A DNA stretch of 13,354 bases, taken from the NCBI GenBank assembly GCA_964554065.1, contig CAZKMQ010000016.1, forward strand, positions 1-13,354, in the 5' to 3' direction. The stretch comes from CAZKMQ01 sp964554065 (GTDB lineage: Bacteria > Patescibacteriota > Patescibacteriia > Magasanikbacterales > JBBTQS01). This document shows, piece by piece, positions 6,251 to 13,354 of the stretch. Every line of letters starts with the position of its first letter. Positions within the stretch are counted from its first letter, which is position 1. A program made the translations under genes and the position numbers. The notes below the pieces were generated by a model. It saw nothing but the letters and a program-made list of their open reading frames with translations, searched no databases and was not told the origin of the DNA.

Positions 6251-7435
6251 ATGCGACTACTAAAGATTCAGAAAAACAAATCGTGGCGTAACAAAATTGT
6301 GCTGCTGCGTTGTGATATGAATGTTCCGGTGCATAGTGGTCGTGTAACTGATGACAGTCGCATCCGATCTTCATTGCCAAGCATAATTGGTTTGTCGCGT
6401 TTGGGTGCTAAAGTTGTTGTTGTGTCGCATCTTGGTCGACCGGGTGGAAAAAAGATTTCATCACTAACACTCAAGCCAGTTGCAAAGCGATTATCTACTC
6501 GTTTGAAAAAGCCGGTAGAGTTTTTTATGGCGGCGATTGGTTCAAAAGTTTTAAAGAAAAAAATTAACGCAATGCAGTCAGGCGACATTGTTATATTGGA
6601 GAACATTCGGTTTTATCCAGGTGAGAAAAAGAATAGCGCGACATTTGTAAAGCAGCTTGCTTCGCTTGCAGATGTGTATGTGAATGATGGATTTGCTGTT
6701 GCACATCGTGATACAGCAAGTGTGAGTGGAGTTACTAAGTTTTTACCATCATATGCAGGATTGTTGATCCAAAGTGAAATCGCGGCAATGAAAAAAGCGC
6801 TTCGTCCTAAAAAACCTGCAGTGTTAATTATTGGTGGAATAAAAATTGAAACCAAACTGCCCGCAATCCGTAATCTGTTACCAAAGTTTGATTATGTGTT
6901 GGTGAGTGGTGGGGTTTTTAATACTATGCTTGCGGCAAAAGGATATGGAATTGGAAGTTCGCGTATTGATAAAAAATATTTCAAAGAAGCGTTGTGGTTG
7001 TGGCGACAGAAAAAAGTCATGACACCGGTGGACATTGCGATGGGAACGCGCGAAGGGAAGCGTGTGCGACATATTGCTGTGCCGCGAACAAAAGCGCAAC
7101 TTGGCAAAGCGCCGTTAGAGGTAATGGATATTGGACCAGCAACTATTACACTGTATGAAGAAATTATCGCTACAACCAAAACAATTGTGTGGAATGGTCC
7201 GGTAGGGTATAGCGAACAGAAGCAGTATCGATTAGGTATGGATGCTTTGGGAACAGCAGTTGGCAAGCGGGCTAAAGCTGGACATTTTGTGCTTATTGGT
7301 GGCGGTGAAACTGTGGAATCTATGAGGCGGCACAATATGTTACAATACATAACACATGTAAGTACTGGCGGAGGGGCTATGCTTGAATATTTATCAGGCA
7401 AATCGTTGCCAGGTCTATCCGCCTTAGGCAAGTAA
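6251..7435 (+). CDS. pgk: Phosphoglycerate kinase
   Basis: 394 residues, normal length. It interconverts 1,3-bisphosphoglycerate + ADP and 3-phosphoglycerate + ATP in the cytosol. Motifs in order: LLRCDMNVP at 18-26, DSRIRSSLPSI at 35-45, SHLGRPGG at 59-66, ENIRFYPGE at 117-125, VNDGFAVAHRDTAS at 144-157, GGIKIETKLP at 195-204 (usually GGAKVxDKI), VWNGPVGYSE at 313-322 (usually WNGPMGVFE), GGGETV at 350-355 (usually GGGDT/S) and VSTGGGAMLEYLSG at 370-383. The Asp to Glu change in GGGET affects the residue that normally helps bind Mg-nucleotide; it stays acidic, so activity is expected. It begins 2 bases after gatB and leads the pgk-eno-gpmI glycolytic trio. No Shine-Dalgarno; the upstream sequence is AAATAAAT. 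Confidence 0.97.
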   Translation: MRLLKIQKNKSWRNKIVLLRCDMNVPVHSGRVTDDSRIRSSLPSIIGLSRLGAKVVVVSHLGRPGGKKISSLTLKPVAKRLSTRLKKPVEFFMAAIGSKVLKKKINAMQSGDIVILENIRFYPGEKKNSATFVKQLASLADVYVNDGFAVAHRDTASVSGVTKFLPSYAGLLIQSEIAAMKKALRPKKPAVLIIGGIKIETKLPAIRNLLPKFDYVLVSGGVFNTMLAAKGYGIGSSRIDKKYFKEALWLWRQKKVMTPVDIAMGTREGKRVRHIAVPRTKAQLGKAPLEVMDIGPATITLYEEIIATTKTIVWNGPVGYSEQKQYRLGMDALGTAVGKRAKAGHFVLIGGGETVESMRRHNMLQYITHVSTGGGAMLEYLSGKSLPGLSALGK

Positions 7436-7499
7436 CTAACTCGCTCAAAAAAATTTAACAACAATAACTATTATTTACGAAATTCGTTAACAACCGTCT
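7436..7499 (+). promoter_or_regulatory. Only sizeable intergenic gap; possible promoter/leader for eno-gpmI
   Basis: 64 bases, very AT-rich, between pgk and eno, in a run where other gaps are 10 bases or less. It contains TATTAT at 7469-7474, a good -10-like hexamer, but the matching -35 position (about 7446-7451, CAAAAA) is poor. A small inverted repeat ACGAA-A-TTCGT lies at 7477-7487. No Shine-Dalgarno is seen before the eno ATG (CAACCGTCT precedes it). There is no GC-rich hairpin followed by T-run, so no terminator is claimed. Confidence 0.3.
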
Positions 7500-8750
7500 A
7501 TGGCTAAAGGAGTGATCAAAGAAATCAAAGCGCGTGAGATTATTGATTCGCGTGGTAATCCAACTGTTGCCGTCATAGTTACATTAAACAACGGTGTTGT
7601 TGGTCGTGCAAGCGTGCCATCTGGCGCATCAACCGGCGTGCATGAAGCACATGAACTTCGTGATGGAGATAAGAAGCGCTACGACGGAAAGGGTGTGCTC
7701 AAGGCAGTACGAAATGTGAATGTAAAAATTGCCAAAGCACTCAAAGGTGCAGACCCAGCAAAGCAGCGCAAGATTGATGATACTATGATCGCTTTAGATG
7801 GAACAGAGAATAAGACTAAGCTTGGCGCTAATGCAATTCTTGGAGTGTCTCTTGCGTGTGCTCATGCTGCTGCACTTCAAGCGAACAAGCCTTTGTATAA
7901 ACATATTCGTAGTTTGTGGAACCGAAAGGAAAAGAAATGGCGCATGCCACAGCCGACCATGAATGTGATTAATGGTGGACAACATGCGAACAGCGGATTG
8001 CAAGTACAAGAGTTCATGCTTGTTCCTTTTGCAAAGAAGTTCAAAGAACGTGTGCGCATGGGTTCAGAAGTTTTTCAAACATTGAAAAAAATGCTCGACA
8101 AAGCCGGGTATGCAACTGGTGTAGGTGATGAAGGTGGATTTGCGCCAAAGTTCAAGACTGAAGAGCAGGCATTCTCGTTTCTTATGCGCGCAATTAAAAA
8201 AGCGGGTTACTTGCCGGGTAAAGAAGTGGCGCTCGCTACAGATATTGCAGCATCAGAGTTTTATGAAGACGGAAAGTATGAGTTGAAAAAAGGAAAGAAG
8301 TGGTCGCCAGAGAAAATGATGGACAAGGTGAAGTCGTGGCAAGATAAGTATCCACTCGTTTCAATTGAAGATCCTTTGGATGAAGATGACTGGGCGAATT
8401 GGCGAACTATTACCAGGATGCTTGGCAAGAAATCTGCAGTGGTTGGTGATGATTTATTTGTAACTAATGTGTCGCGGTTGCAAAATGGAATTGATAATAA
8501 GGTGGCGAATGCAATTTTGATTAAAGTAAACCAAATCGGATCGCTCAGCGAAACACTTGATGCAATTAAGCTTGCACAAAAGAATGGATATAAAGTTTCT
8601 ATTTCTCATCGTTCGGGCGAGACATCAGATACCACGATTGCGGATTTAGCTGTTGCGGTAAATGCAGATTATCTGAAGTCTGGGTCTATGTCACGCAGCG
8701 AGCGAGTTGGAAAATATAATCGTGTAATGGAAATCGAAGCCGAATTATAA
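7500..8750 (+). CDS. eno: Enolase (phosphopyruvate hydratase)
   Basis: 416 residues (family ~430). It dehydrates 2-phosphoglycerate to phosphoenolpyruvate. Motifs: AREIIDSRGNPTV at 11-23, SVPSGASTGVHEA at 38-50 with the mobile-loop Ser, MNVINGGQHANSGLQVQEFM at 154-173, GDEGGFAP at 209-216 with catalytic E211, Mg2+ ligands D248, E290 and D317 (VGDDLFVTN at 315-323), catalytic K342 in ILIKVNQIGSLSET, and SHRSGETSDTTIADLAVA at 369-386. It ends with GSMSRSERVGKYN, slightly unlike the usual GAPxRxERxAKYN. All catalytic and metal residues are present, so full activity is expected. It follows the 64-base gap after pgk and precedes gpmI by 4 bases. Confidence 0.97.
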   Translation: MAKGVIKEIKAREIIDSRGNPTVAVIVTLNNGVVGRASVPSGASTGVHEAHELRDGDKKRYDGKGVLKAVRNVNVKIAKALKGADPAKQRKIDDTMIALDGTENKTKLGANAILGVSLACAHAAALQANKPLYKHIRSLWNRKEKKWRMPQPTMNVINGGQHANSGLQVQEFMLVPFAKKFKERVRMGSEVFQTLKKMLDKAGYATGVGDEGGFAPKFKTEEQAFSFLMRAIKKAGYLPGKEVALATDIAASEFYEDGKYELKKGKKWSPEKMMDKVKSWQDKYPLVSIEDPLDEDDWANWRTITRMLGKKSAVVGDDLFVTNVSRLQNGIDNKVANAILIKVNQIGSLSETLDAIKLAQKNGYKVSISHRSGETSDTTIADLAVAVNADYLKSGSMSRSERVGKYNRVMEIEAEL

Positions 8751-8754
8751 TTAT

Positions 8755-10338
8755 ATGGACCAAACCAAAATAAAACCAGTAGTACTTATCATCTGTGACG
8801 GGCTCGGTGTTGCGCCAGCAAGCAAAGGAAATGCAGTTGCACTTGCTAAGACTCCGGTTTTGGATAAGCTTATTAGTACATATCCTGCAATGACGATTAT
8901 TGCATCTGGTGTTGAAGTTGGTTTGAGTCGTGGTGAAATGGGGAATTCAGAAGTAGGACATTTGAACATTGGTGCAGGTCGTGTGTATTATCAGATGTTC
9001 CCGCGTATTCAAAAGTCTGTTGCAGATGAGTCGTTTCACGAACTTGAAGCGCTGACTGGTGCGGTAGAGCATGCAAAGAAGAATGGCAGCAAGTTACATA
9101 TTATGGGAATTGTGAGCCCAGGGAATGTACATGGTTCTGAAGAACATATTTGGGCGCTGCTTAAGATGGCAAAAGATAAAGGCTCGCAGCAAGTGTATGT
9201 GCATGCTTTTCTTGATGGGCGCGACGTTGGGTTTGATACCGGAAAGAAATTCATCGAACGCCTACAAGAAAAAATGAAAGAGTTGGGTATCGGAAAGATC
9301 GCGTCGATTTCTGGACGATTCTATTCGATGGATCGTGATAATCGTTGGGATCGTGTACAAGCGGCATATGATGTTATTACAAAAGGTGAAGGAAAAGCAA
9401 AAGGTGATGATCCGCTCAAGCTTATTCAGGATTCCTATGATGCAAAAGTATATGATGAAGAGTTCGTGCCAACCGTAATTACTGAAGGTGGAAATCCTGT
9501 TGCAACCGTAAGCAACGGCGATGCAATTATTTTTAGCAACTTTCGTCCAGACCGTGCGCGTGAAATTACGCAAGCATTTGTTGTCCCGAATTTTGAAAAG
9601 TTTCAGCGTGAATATATTACGGATCTGTACTTTGGTGCAATGGCAGAATATGAGAAAGGACTTCCGGTAGAGGTTGCATTTCCACCAGAAGTTGTAAAAA
9701 ATAGCATGGCAGAAGTTATTAGCGCAGCTGGACTGAATCAGTTTCATGTTGCTGAGACGGAGAAATATGCACACGTTACTTTTTTTCTGAATGGAACGGT
9801 TGAAGAGCCGTTCAAGGGGGAGGATCGCAAGATTGTTCCGTCACCAAAAGTGGATTCATATGCAAAGGCGCCCGAGATGTCTGCCGCAGGTGTGGCTAAG
9901 GAAACGGTTAAAGCAATTGAATCTGGGAAATATGATTTCGTTGTGCTTAACTTGGCTAACGCTGACATGGTGGCACACACTGGAGATCTTGATGCATCGA
10001 TCAAAGGTGTAGAAGCAGTGGATGCTGCTGTTGGAAAGATAGTTGATGCAACTTTGGCAAAGGGTGGTGCGGCACTTATTACTGCAGATCATGGTAACGG
10101 AGAAGAGCTTACGAATATTCATACTGGAGAAATGGACAAGGAACATAGCACTAATCCGATTCCATTTATCATTATTGGAAAACAATGGGAAGGTATTAGC
10201 GGTCCAGCCGGCGATATCATTGAGGGGGACTTAAGTATCTCACCACCAGTTGGCATCCTTGCAGATGTGGCCCCAACTGTGCTACATATATTAGGAGTGG
10301 AACAGCCTGAAGATATGACCGGTAGGTCATTGATATAA
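8755..10338 (+). CDS. gpmI: 2,3-bisphosphoglycerate-independent phosphoglycerate mutase
   Basis: 527 residues, near the usual ~510. It interconverts 3- and 2-phosphoglycerate through a phosphoserine intermediate with two Mn2+ ions. Visible motifs: ICDGLG with metal ligand D15, MGNSEVGHLNIGAGR at 62-76 with nucleophile S65, AFLDGRDV at 151-158, SGRFYSMDRDNRWDRV at 186-201, NFRPDRARE at 262-270, KYAHVTFFLNG at 337-347, NLANADMVAHTG at 399-410 (the usual MVGHTG/SG has Gly instead of Ala), ITADHGNGE at 442-450 and EHSTNPIPF at 463-471. The phosphatase-like and transferase domains are both complete. It bridges pgk and eno biochemically. It starts 4 bases after eno in an AATTAT direct repeat, with no Shine-Dalgarno. 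Confidence 0.97.
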   Translation: MDQTKIKPVVLIICDGLGVAPASKGNAVALAKTPVLDKLISTYPAMTIIASGVEVGLSRGEMGNSEVGHLNIGAGRVYYQMFPRIQKSVADESFHELEALTGAVEHAKKNGSKLHIMGIVSPGNVHGSEEHIWALLKMAKDKGSQQVYVHAFLDGRDVGFDTGKKFIERLQEKMKELGIGKIASISGRFYSMDRDNRWDRVQAAYDVITKGEGKAKGDDPLKLIQDSYDAKVYDEEFVPTVITEGGNPVATVSNGDAIIFSNFRPDRAREITQAFVVPNFEKFQREYITDLYFGAMAEYEKGLPVEVAFPPEVVKNSMAEVISAAGLNQFHVAETEKYAHVTFFLNGTVEEPFKGEDRKIVPSPKVDSYAKAPEMSAAGVAKETVKAIESGKYDFVVLNLANADMVAHTGDLDASIKGVEAVDAAVGKIVDATLAKGGAALITADHGNGEELTNIHTGEMDKEHSTNPIPFIIIGKQWEGISGPAGDIIEGDLSISPPVGILADVAPTVLHILGVEQPEDMTGRSLI

Positions 10339-10344
10339 AATACT

Positions 10345-10911
10345 ATGGGAAGAAAACCAGACGCAGAAGAGGGGATGGAAGAATATACAAATTGGAAGGC
10401 ACCAGATACTGGCGCTGAATTGAACGTGCCAGATCGTGAGAAGCGCATTGCTCAATTGAGAATTGAAGTAGCGCAAGAATCATGGGGCGGAAATGACGGA
10501 CCTTATGAGAATGATCGATCGTCTGAAAAGCAGGCTGAGGAAAGTTTGCGTCGCAAGCAAGAACTTGCTGCGCTTGGCGCGTCGCCAAAGTTAGAGGCGC
10601 CATATCGCAAAAGAAAAGGAATGGGGTCAAGCGAAACAGAGTCGGTAGAAGATTTCGCAATTCGCGAAAGTCATTTTAATGAAGTGCAAGATTATTTGGC
10701 AGATCCAGATCCACAAATGTCTGCTATGGTTATTGCAAAAGATTTGAAAATGGCAGCTATAAATCCAGAGGACGAACGTATTCGCATTGATCTCAAAGAT
10801 TATTTTCCTGATGTTCCACAAGATCAATATGGTGCACTTGCAGATGAGTTCCGAAGACAACAAAAAGCACATCATGATTTTATTAAAGAGTTTGGACCAG
10901 AAAAAAAATGA
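10345..10911 (+). CDS. Hypothetical protein, charged and soluble
   Basis: 188 residues, not recognised. It is rich in Glu, Asp, Lys and Arg, with no signal peptide or membrane segment. The N-terminal half looks loosely structured (Gly/Pro/Ser breaks at 47-60 and 78-100) with a short helical stretch PDREKRIAQLRIEVAQ at 29-44 and another at 60-77. The C-terminal half (100-188) is more compact-looking: ESHFNEVQDYLADPDPQMSA, then IRIDLKDYFPDVPQDQYGAL, then a helix ending in GPEKK. It starts 6 bases after gpmI and overlaps the manC-type gene by ATGA, so it is co-expressed. The 3' end is a run of eight A bases that could allow -1 slippage into the next frame. Reading-frame length and junction structure support it as a real gene. 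Confidence 0.7.
   Translation: MGRKPDAEEGMEEYTNWKAPDTGAELNVPDREKRIAQLRIEVAQESWGGNDGPYENDRSSEKQAEESLRRKQELAALGASPKLEAPYRKRKGMGSSETESVEDFAIRESHFNEVQDYLADPDPQMSAMVIAKDLKMAAINPEDERIRIDLKDYFPDVPQDQYGALADEFRRQQKAHHDFIKEFGPEKK
10900..10911 (+). other. A8 run at the ATGA gene overlap (possible -1 slippery site)
   Basis: GAAAAAAAATGA: the hypothetical gene ends GAA-AAA-AAA-TGA and the next gene starts at the overlapping ATG. A AAA AAA is a classic -1 slippery heptamer pattern in bacteria, and a -1 shift would place ribosomes in the frame of the guanylyltransferase without stopping. Simple stop-restart coupling is the more ordinary explanation. Confidence 0.35.
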
Positions 10912-11993
10912 AAATAGTAATCCGCGCAGGAGGGCATGGTACACGATTGTGGCCATTGTCTCGCAAGCGCAAACCAAAACAATTTCATAAGTTATTTGGC
11001 GAGAAGACACTGCTTCGCCAAACTTTTGAACGTGTGTTTCCGCTCGTTGAACAGGCGGATGATATTTTTGTTTCTATAAATGAAGAATACGTGGAGTTGC
11101 TAGCCGAAGTAGTTCCAGAAATTCCATCTCGCAATTATATTCTAGAACCTGAGGTTCGTAATACTGGACCAGCTATTGCGCTTGAAACCGCATTCTTGCT
11201 TGATCGTGGTGTAGTCAAAGATGAGATGGTTGCAACTATTCCTTCGGACGATTTTATTGGTAATGAGAAAGCGTTTCATTCAATGATGGAGGTTGTTGAG
11301 AAGTTTTTGAAAGATTATTCCGACTATGTAGTGGCGCCTGCTGTTGTGCCAAGCCTTGCTAGTGATGGGTTCACGTACATGAGTCCTGGTCAGCTTGTTG
11401 GTAGTGTGCACACATACAATTTTAATTTGGTCGCAGACTGGATTGAAAAGCCTGGGCAGGCTGAGTCTCGCGAGCTTATTAATTCCGGCAGGTACTTTGC
11501 GCACGTGGGAATGTATATGTGGCATTTGGGAACTGCGGAAAATTTGTTTGAAAAATATCAGAAGGAAGCTTGGGAGCATGTGCAAGCAGCAGTTGCTGGC
11601 ATGGAAGATAATGATGGAGCAGTTGTGCATGAGAATTATACGCTGTTGCCAAAGGAGTCTATTGAAACATTTCTTATTCATCATGCTACTGAAGTTGCTA
11701 TGGTTGTTGATGAGGAGATGCAGTGGAGTGATATTGGTAAGTGGCAGATTGTGAAGCACTTGAAAAAAGTAGACACTCAAGGTAGTGTGCATGATGGTAA
11801 AGTTGTAGCTCATAATAGTTCGGGGAATTTCGTTATGGCACCTGATGGAAAAGTAATTGCTGTGGTTGGAATGGAAGATGTGGTGGTGGTGGATACTGAT
11901 GACGCGCTACTCGTGTGTCGTGCTGAGCACAGTGGGGATGTGAAAGAAGTATTGAAACAAGTAAAAGATATTGAAGACGGACGCTTCATGTAA
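10908..11993 (+). CDS. manC: Mannose-1-phosphate guanylyltransferase
   Basis: 361 residues, monofunctional: it lacks the C-terminal phosphomannose-isomerase domain of longer (~470) ManC proteins. It makes GDP-mannose from mannose-1-phosphate and GTP, a donor for surface glycans. Motifs: AGGHGTRLWPLSRKRKPKQF at 7-26 (signature GGxGTRLWPLSR...PKQF), LEPEVRNTGPAIAL at 79-92, ATIPSDDFI at 109-117, GFTYMSPG at 154-161 (in place of GYGYI), IEKP at 179-182, AHVGMYMW at 198-205 (in place of WNxGMFxW) and MQWSDIGKW at 271-279. C-terminal VVVVDTDDALLVC is typical. The N-terminus reads MKIVIRAGG; the family usually has ILAGG. Other hexose-1-phosphate transferases are possible, but the motif set favours mannose. 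It overlaps the hypothetical gene and precedes mltG by one base. Confidence 0.87.
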   Translation: MKIVIRAGGHGTRLWPLSRKRKPKQFHKLFGEKTLLRQTFERVFPLVEQADDIFVSINEEYVELLAEVVPEIPSRNYILEPEVRNTGPAIALETAFLLDRGVVKDEMVATIPSDDFIGNEKAFHSMMEVVEKFLKDYSDYVVAPAVVPSLASDGFTYMSPGQLVGSVHTYNFNLVADWIEKPGQAESRELINSGRYFAHVGMYMWHLGTAENLFEKYQKEAWEHVQAAVAGMEDNDGAVVHENYTLLPKESIETFLIHHATEVAMVVDEEMQWSDIGKWQIVKHLKKVDTQGSVHDGKVVAHNSSGNFVMAPDGKVIAVVGMEDVVVVDTDDALLVCRAEHSGDVKEVLKQVKDIEDGRFM

Positions 11994-11994
11994 T

Positions 11995-13008
11995 ATGAAA
12001 AAAACCACGCTCACAATTGGAATTATCTTGGCCGTACTCTACGGCTTTTCTTTGCTTAGCCGTATTTATTGGGGAAGTGGAGAAGGTGAGGCGCAGATTA
12101 TTATTGCTAAGGGTGATACCCTTGTGGACATTGCTGGTCAGCTTGTGGCAAGCGAAGTTTTAGTGGAAAACGACATTTGGCTTTTTGATTTATACGCTCG
12201 CATAACTGACAAAGATCGCGCGATTAAAGCAGGTGAGTTCACTTTGGCTCAGAGTATGCCGATCGCAGATATCCTTGGTGCGCTTTCGGTTTCATCAGGT
12301 AGTGAGAAGACGTTAACCTTTATTGAGGGGTGGGACCTTCGTGATATTGCAGAATATCTTATTGAGCAAGAAGTTATTGATGACGAGGAAGATCTGTATG
12401 AAGTGACTGGAATTCCAGCGCGTGATTATCGTACTCAGAAAGGAAAGCCATCTGTTCCTTTTGAAGCAATAGCATATGAAAAACCATCATGGGTAAGTCT
12501 TGAGGGTTTTCTTTTTCCAGAAACCTATCGCGTTTATAGTAATGCAACTGTGGATGAGGTGATCGAAACAATGGTGGACGAGTTTGCAAATCAAATCGGC
12601 GATACCAAAGAGCAATATAAAGATTACACATTCTACGAAATGCTCGTTATGGCAAGTATTCTTGAAGCAGAAGTGCAGTCATCTGAAGATCGGAGATTGG
12701 TGGCGGATATTATGTGGCGGCGATTGGAGAATGGCTGGCCGTTGCAAGTTGATTCATCGGTGAATTATGTTTTGGACAAAAACAATCCGTCAGCATCTGC
12801 GCAAGATTTGAAAGCGGATTCACCGTACAACACATATAAGAATAAAGGATTGCCAATTGGGCCAATTAACAACCCAAGTGCAGATTCTTTTGATGCCGCG
12901 CTAAATCCGAAAGCAAATGATTATTGGTTTTTCTTAACCTCTCCTGATGGTACTGTGCACTACGCGCGAACTATTGAGGAGCATGCGGCTAATCGTAAAT
13001 ATTTGTAG
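11995..13008 (+). CDS. mltG: Endolytic murein transglycosylase MltG
   Basis: 337 residues. MltG cleaves nascent peptidoglycan strands at the outer face of the cytoplasmic membrane and sets glycan length. There is one N-terminal membrane anchor at about 4-26. A LysM-like segment, IIIAKGDTLVDIAGQL, spans 35-50. The YceG/MltG catalytic region has LEGFLFPETYRV at 169-180, MASILEAEV at 219-227 with catalytic E224, RRLENGWPLQVDSSVNYVL at 242-260, and SPYNTYKNKGLPIGPINNPS at 276-295. The chosen start is ATG 11995, one base after the preceding stop, because it begins right at the MKKTT anchor. A longer in-frame start at TTG 11971 would overlap the previous gene and add eight residues that fit no signal pattern. 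Confidence 0.94.
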   Translation: MKKTTLTIGIILAVLYGFSLLSRIYWGSGEGEAQIIIAKGDTLVDIAGQLVASEVLVENDIWLFDLYARITDKDRAIKAGEFTLAQSMPIADILGALSVSSGSEKTLTFIEGWDLRDIAEYLIEQEVIDDEEDLYEVTGIPARDYRTQKGKPSVPFEAIAYEKPSWVSLEGFLFPETYRVYSNATVDEVIETMVDEFANQIGDTKEQYKDYTFYEMLVMASILEAEVQSSEDRRLVADIMWRRLENGWPLQVDSSVNYVLDKNNPSASAQDLKADSPYNTYKNKGLPIGPINNPSADSFDAALNPKANDYWFFLTSPDGTVHYARTIEEHAANRKYL

Positions 13009-13010
13009 TA

Positions 13011-13354
13011 ATGGCAACTTCAATTGAAGATTACAATTACGATTTACCAAAATCTTTCATCGCGCAAAAATCAGTTGAGCCACGCGACCAAAGTAAATTG
13101 ATGGTTTTGGATAAGGAGGCCGGTGCTGTGGAGCATCGGCAGTTTTTTGAAATAGAAGAATATTTGCAGCCCAGTGATTTATTGGTTTGGAATAACACTA
13201 AAGTGTTTAAGGCACGGCTTTTTGGCAAAACTTCGCGCGGAGCTGAAGTGGAAATTTTTTTATTAAATCCTATTGATGATTTTTCTTGGGAGGTTTTAGC
13301 GCGGCCGGGAAAAAAATTATCTTTGGGCGACAAGGTTACATTTGCGGAGAATTT
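13011..13354 (+). CDS. queA: S-adenosylmethionine:tRNA ribosyltransferase-isomerase, N-terminal part (runs off the window)
   Basis: About 114 residues visible, open to the right edge. QueA transfers and isomerises the ribosyl group of SAM onto preQ1 in tRNA, giving epoxyqueuosine at the wobble base. The start MATSIEDYNYDLPKSFIAQK matches the DYxLPxxLIAQxP family opening. EPRDQSKLMVLDK follows (family RDxSRLLVL), then YLQPSDLLVWNNTKVFKARLFG (family GDLLVxNDTxVxPARLxG), then GAEVEIFLL and WEVLARPGKKLSLGDKV. All N-terminal signatures are there. It follows mltG by two bases. Other queuosine genes are not in the window. Confidence 0.94.
   Translation, partial: MATSIEDYNYDLPKSFIAQKSVEPRDQSKLMVLDKEAGAVEHRQFFEIEEYLQPSDLLVWNNTKVFKARLFGKTSRGAEVEIFLLNPIDDFSWEVLARPGKKLSLGDKVTFAEN

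Noticed and set aside
6892..7464. 190-codon open frame on the - strand opposite pgk
   Set aside because: It lies entirely antisense to a well-conserved pgk, has no recognisable motif and mirrors its codon bias.
7436..7499. Rho-independent terminator after pgk
   Set aside because: The gap has an A-run and a small AT-rich inverted repeat but no GC-rich stem followed by a T-run on the + strand.
9262..9774. 170-codon open frame on the - strand opposite gpmI
   Set aside because: Antisense to conserved gpmI with low-complexity, Cys/Ile/Asn-rich translation and no family motif.
9793..9812. Short hairpin GAACGG / CCGTTC in gpmI
   Set aside because: Only a 6-bp stem within conserved coding sequence; chance is sufficient.
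11280..11813. 177-codon open frame on the - strand opposite the guanylyltransferase gene
   Set aside because: Shadow of the real gene; His/Asn-rich translation without motifs.
11971..11994. Longer mltG starting at TTG 11971
   Set aside because: It would overlap the guanylyltransferase gene by 23 bases and add residues before a clear MKKTT membrane-anchor start at ATG 11995.

Overview
This window is a compact, one-directional bacterial gene run. Every recognisable gene is on the + strand, neighbours are 1-10 bases apart or overlap by ATGA, and the only sizeable gap is 64 bases (7436-7499). TGA acts as a true stop (four ATGA overlaps), so the code looks like table 11 and not the TGA=Gly code of Gracilibacteria. 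Moderate to low GC by eye, near absence of Shine-Dalgarno motifs, single-copy housekeeping genes packed together and unusual fusions in nucleotide metabolism suggest an uncultivated, streamlined bacterium, most likely Patescibacteria/CPR. That placement is inference; no marker gene here proves it.

Region 1 (1-3773) is a dTMP/dTTP synthesis block: the 3' part of a thymidylate synthase family gene (thyA-like), dihydrofolate reductase, a 544-residue three-domain fusion (dCTP deaminase/dUTPase fold + dCMP deaminase + DNPH1/nucleoside deoxyribosyltransferase-like), a P-loop kinase, and a thymidylate kinase broken by a frameshift near 3276-3284. Three residue-level oddities point the same way. The TS carries Asp where uracil-specific TS has Asn, the first fusion domain lacks the dCTP-deaminase Glu and has a dUTPase-like GVIDxxYxG motif, and a dCMP deaminase is fused to it. 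A cytosine-first route to dTMP (dCTP to dCMP to 5-methyl-dCMP to dTMP) is a testable hypothesis and the most interesting idea in the window.

Region 2 (3770-6248) holds a six-helix membrane protein of unknown function and gatB, a subunit of the tRNA-dependent amidotransferase. A perfect 26-bp palindrome lies inside the start of gatB. Region 3 (6251-10338) is a lower-glycolysis trio, pgk-eno-gpmI, which carries 1,3-bisphosphoglycerate to phosphoenolpyruvate; the single intergenic gap sits between pgk and eno.

Region 4 (10345-13354) has a charged hypothetical protein, a mannose-1-phosphate guanylyltransferase, the peptidoglycan lytic transglycosylase MltG and the 5' part of queA (queuosine tRNA modification). 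No tRNA, rRNA, CRISPR array, insertion sequence or convincing terminator was seen.
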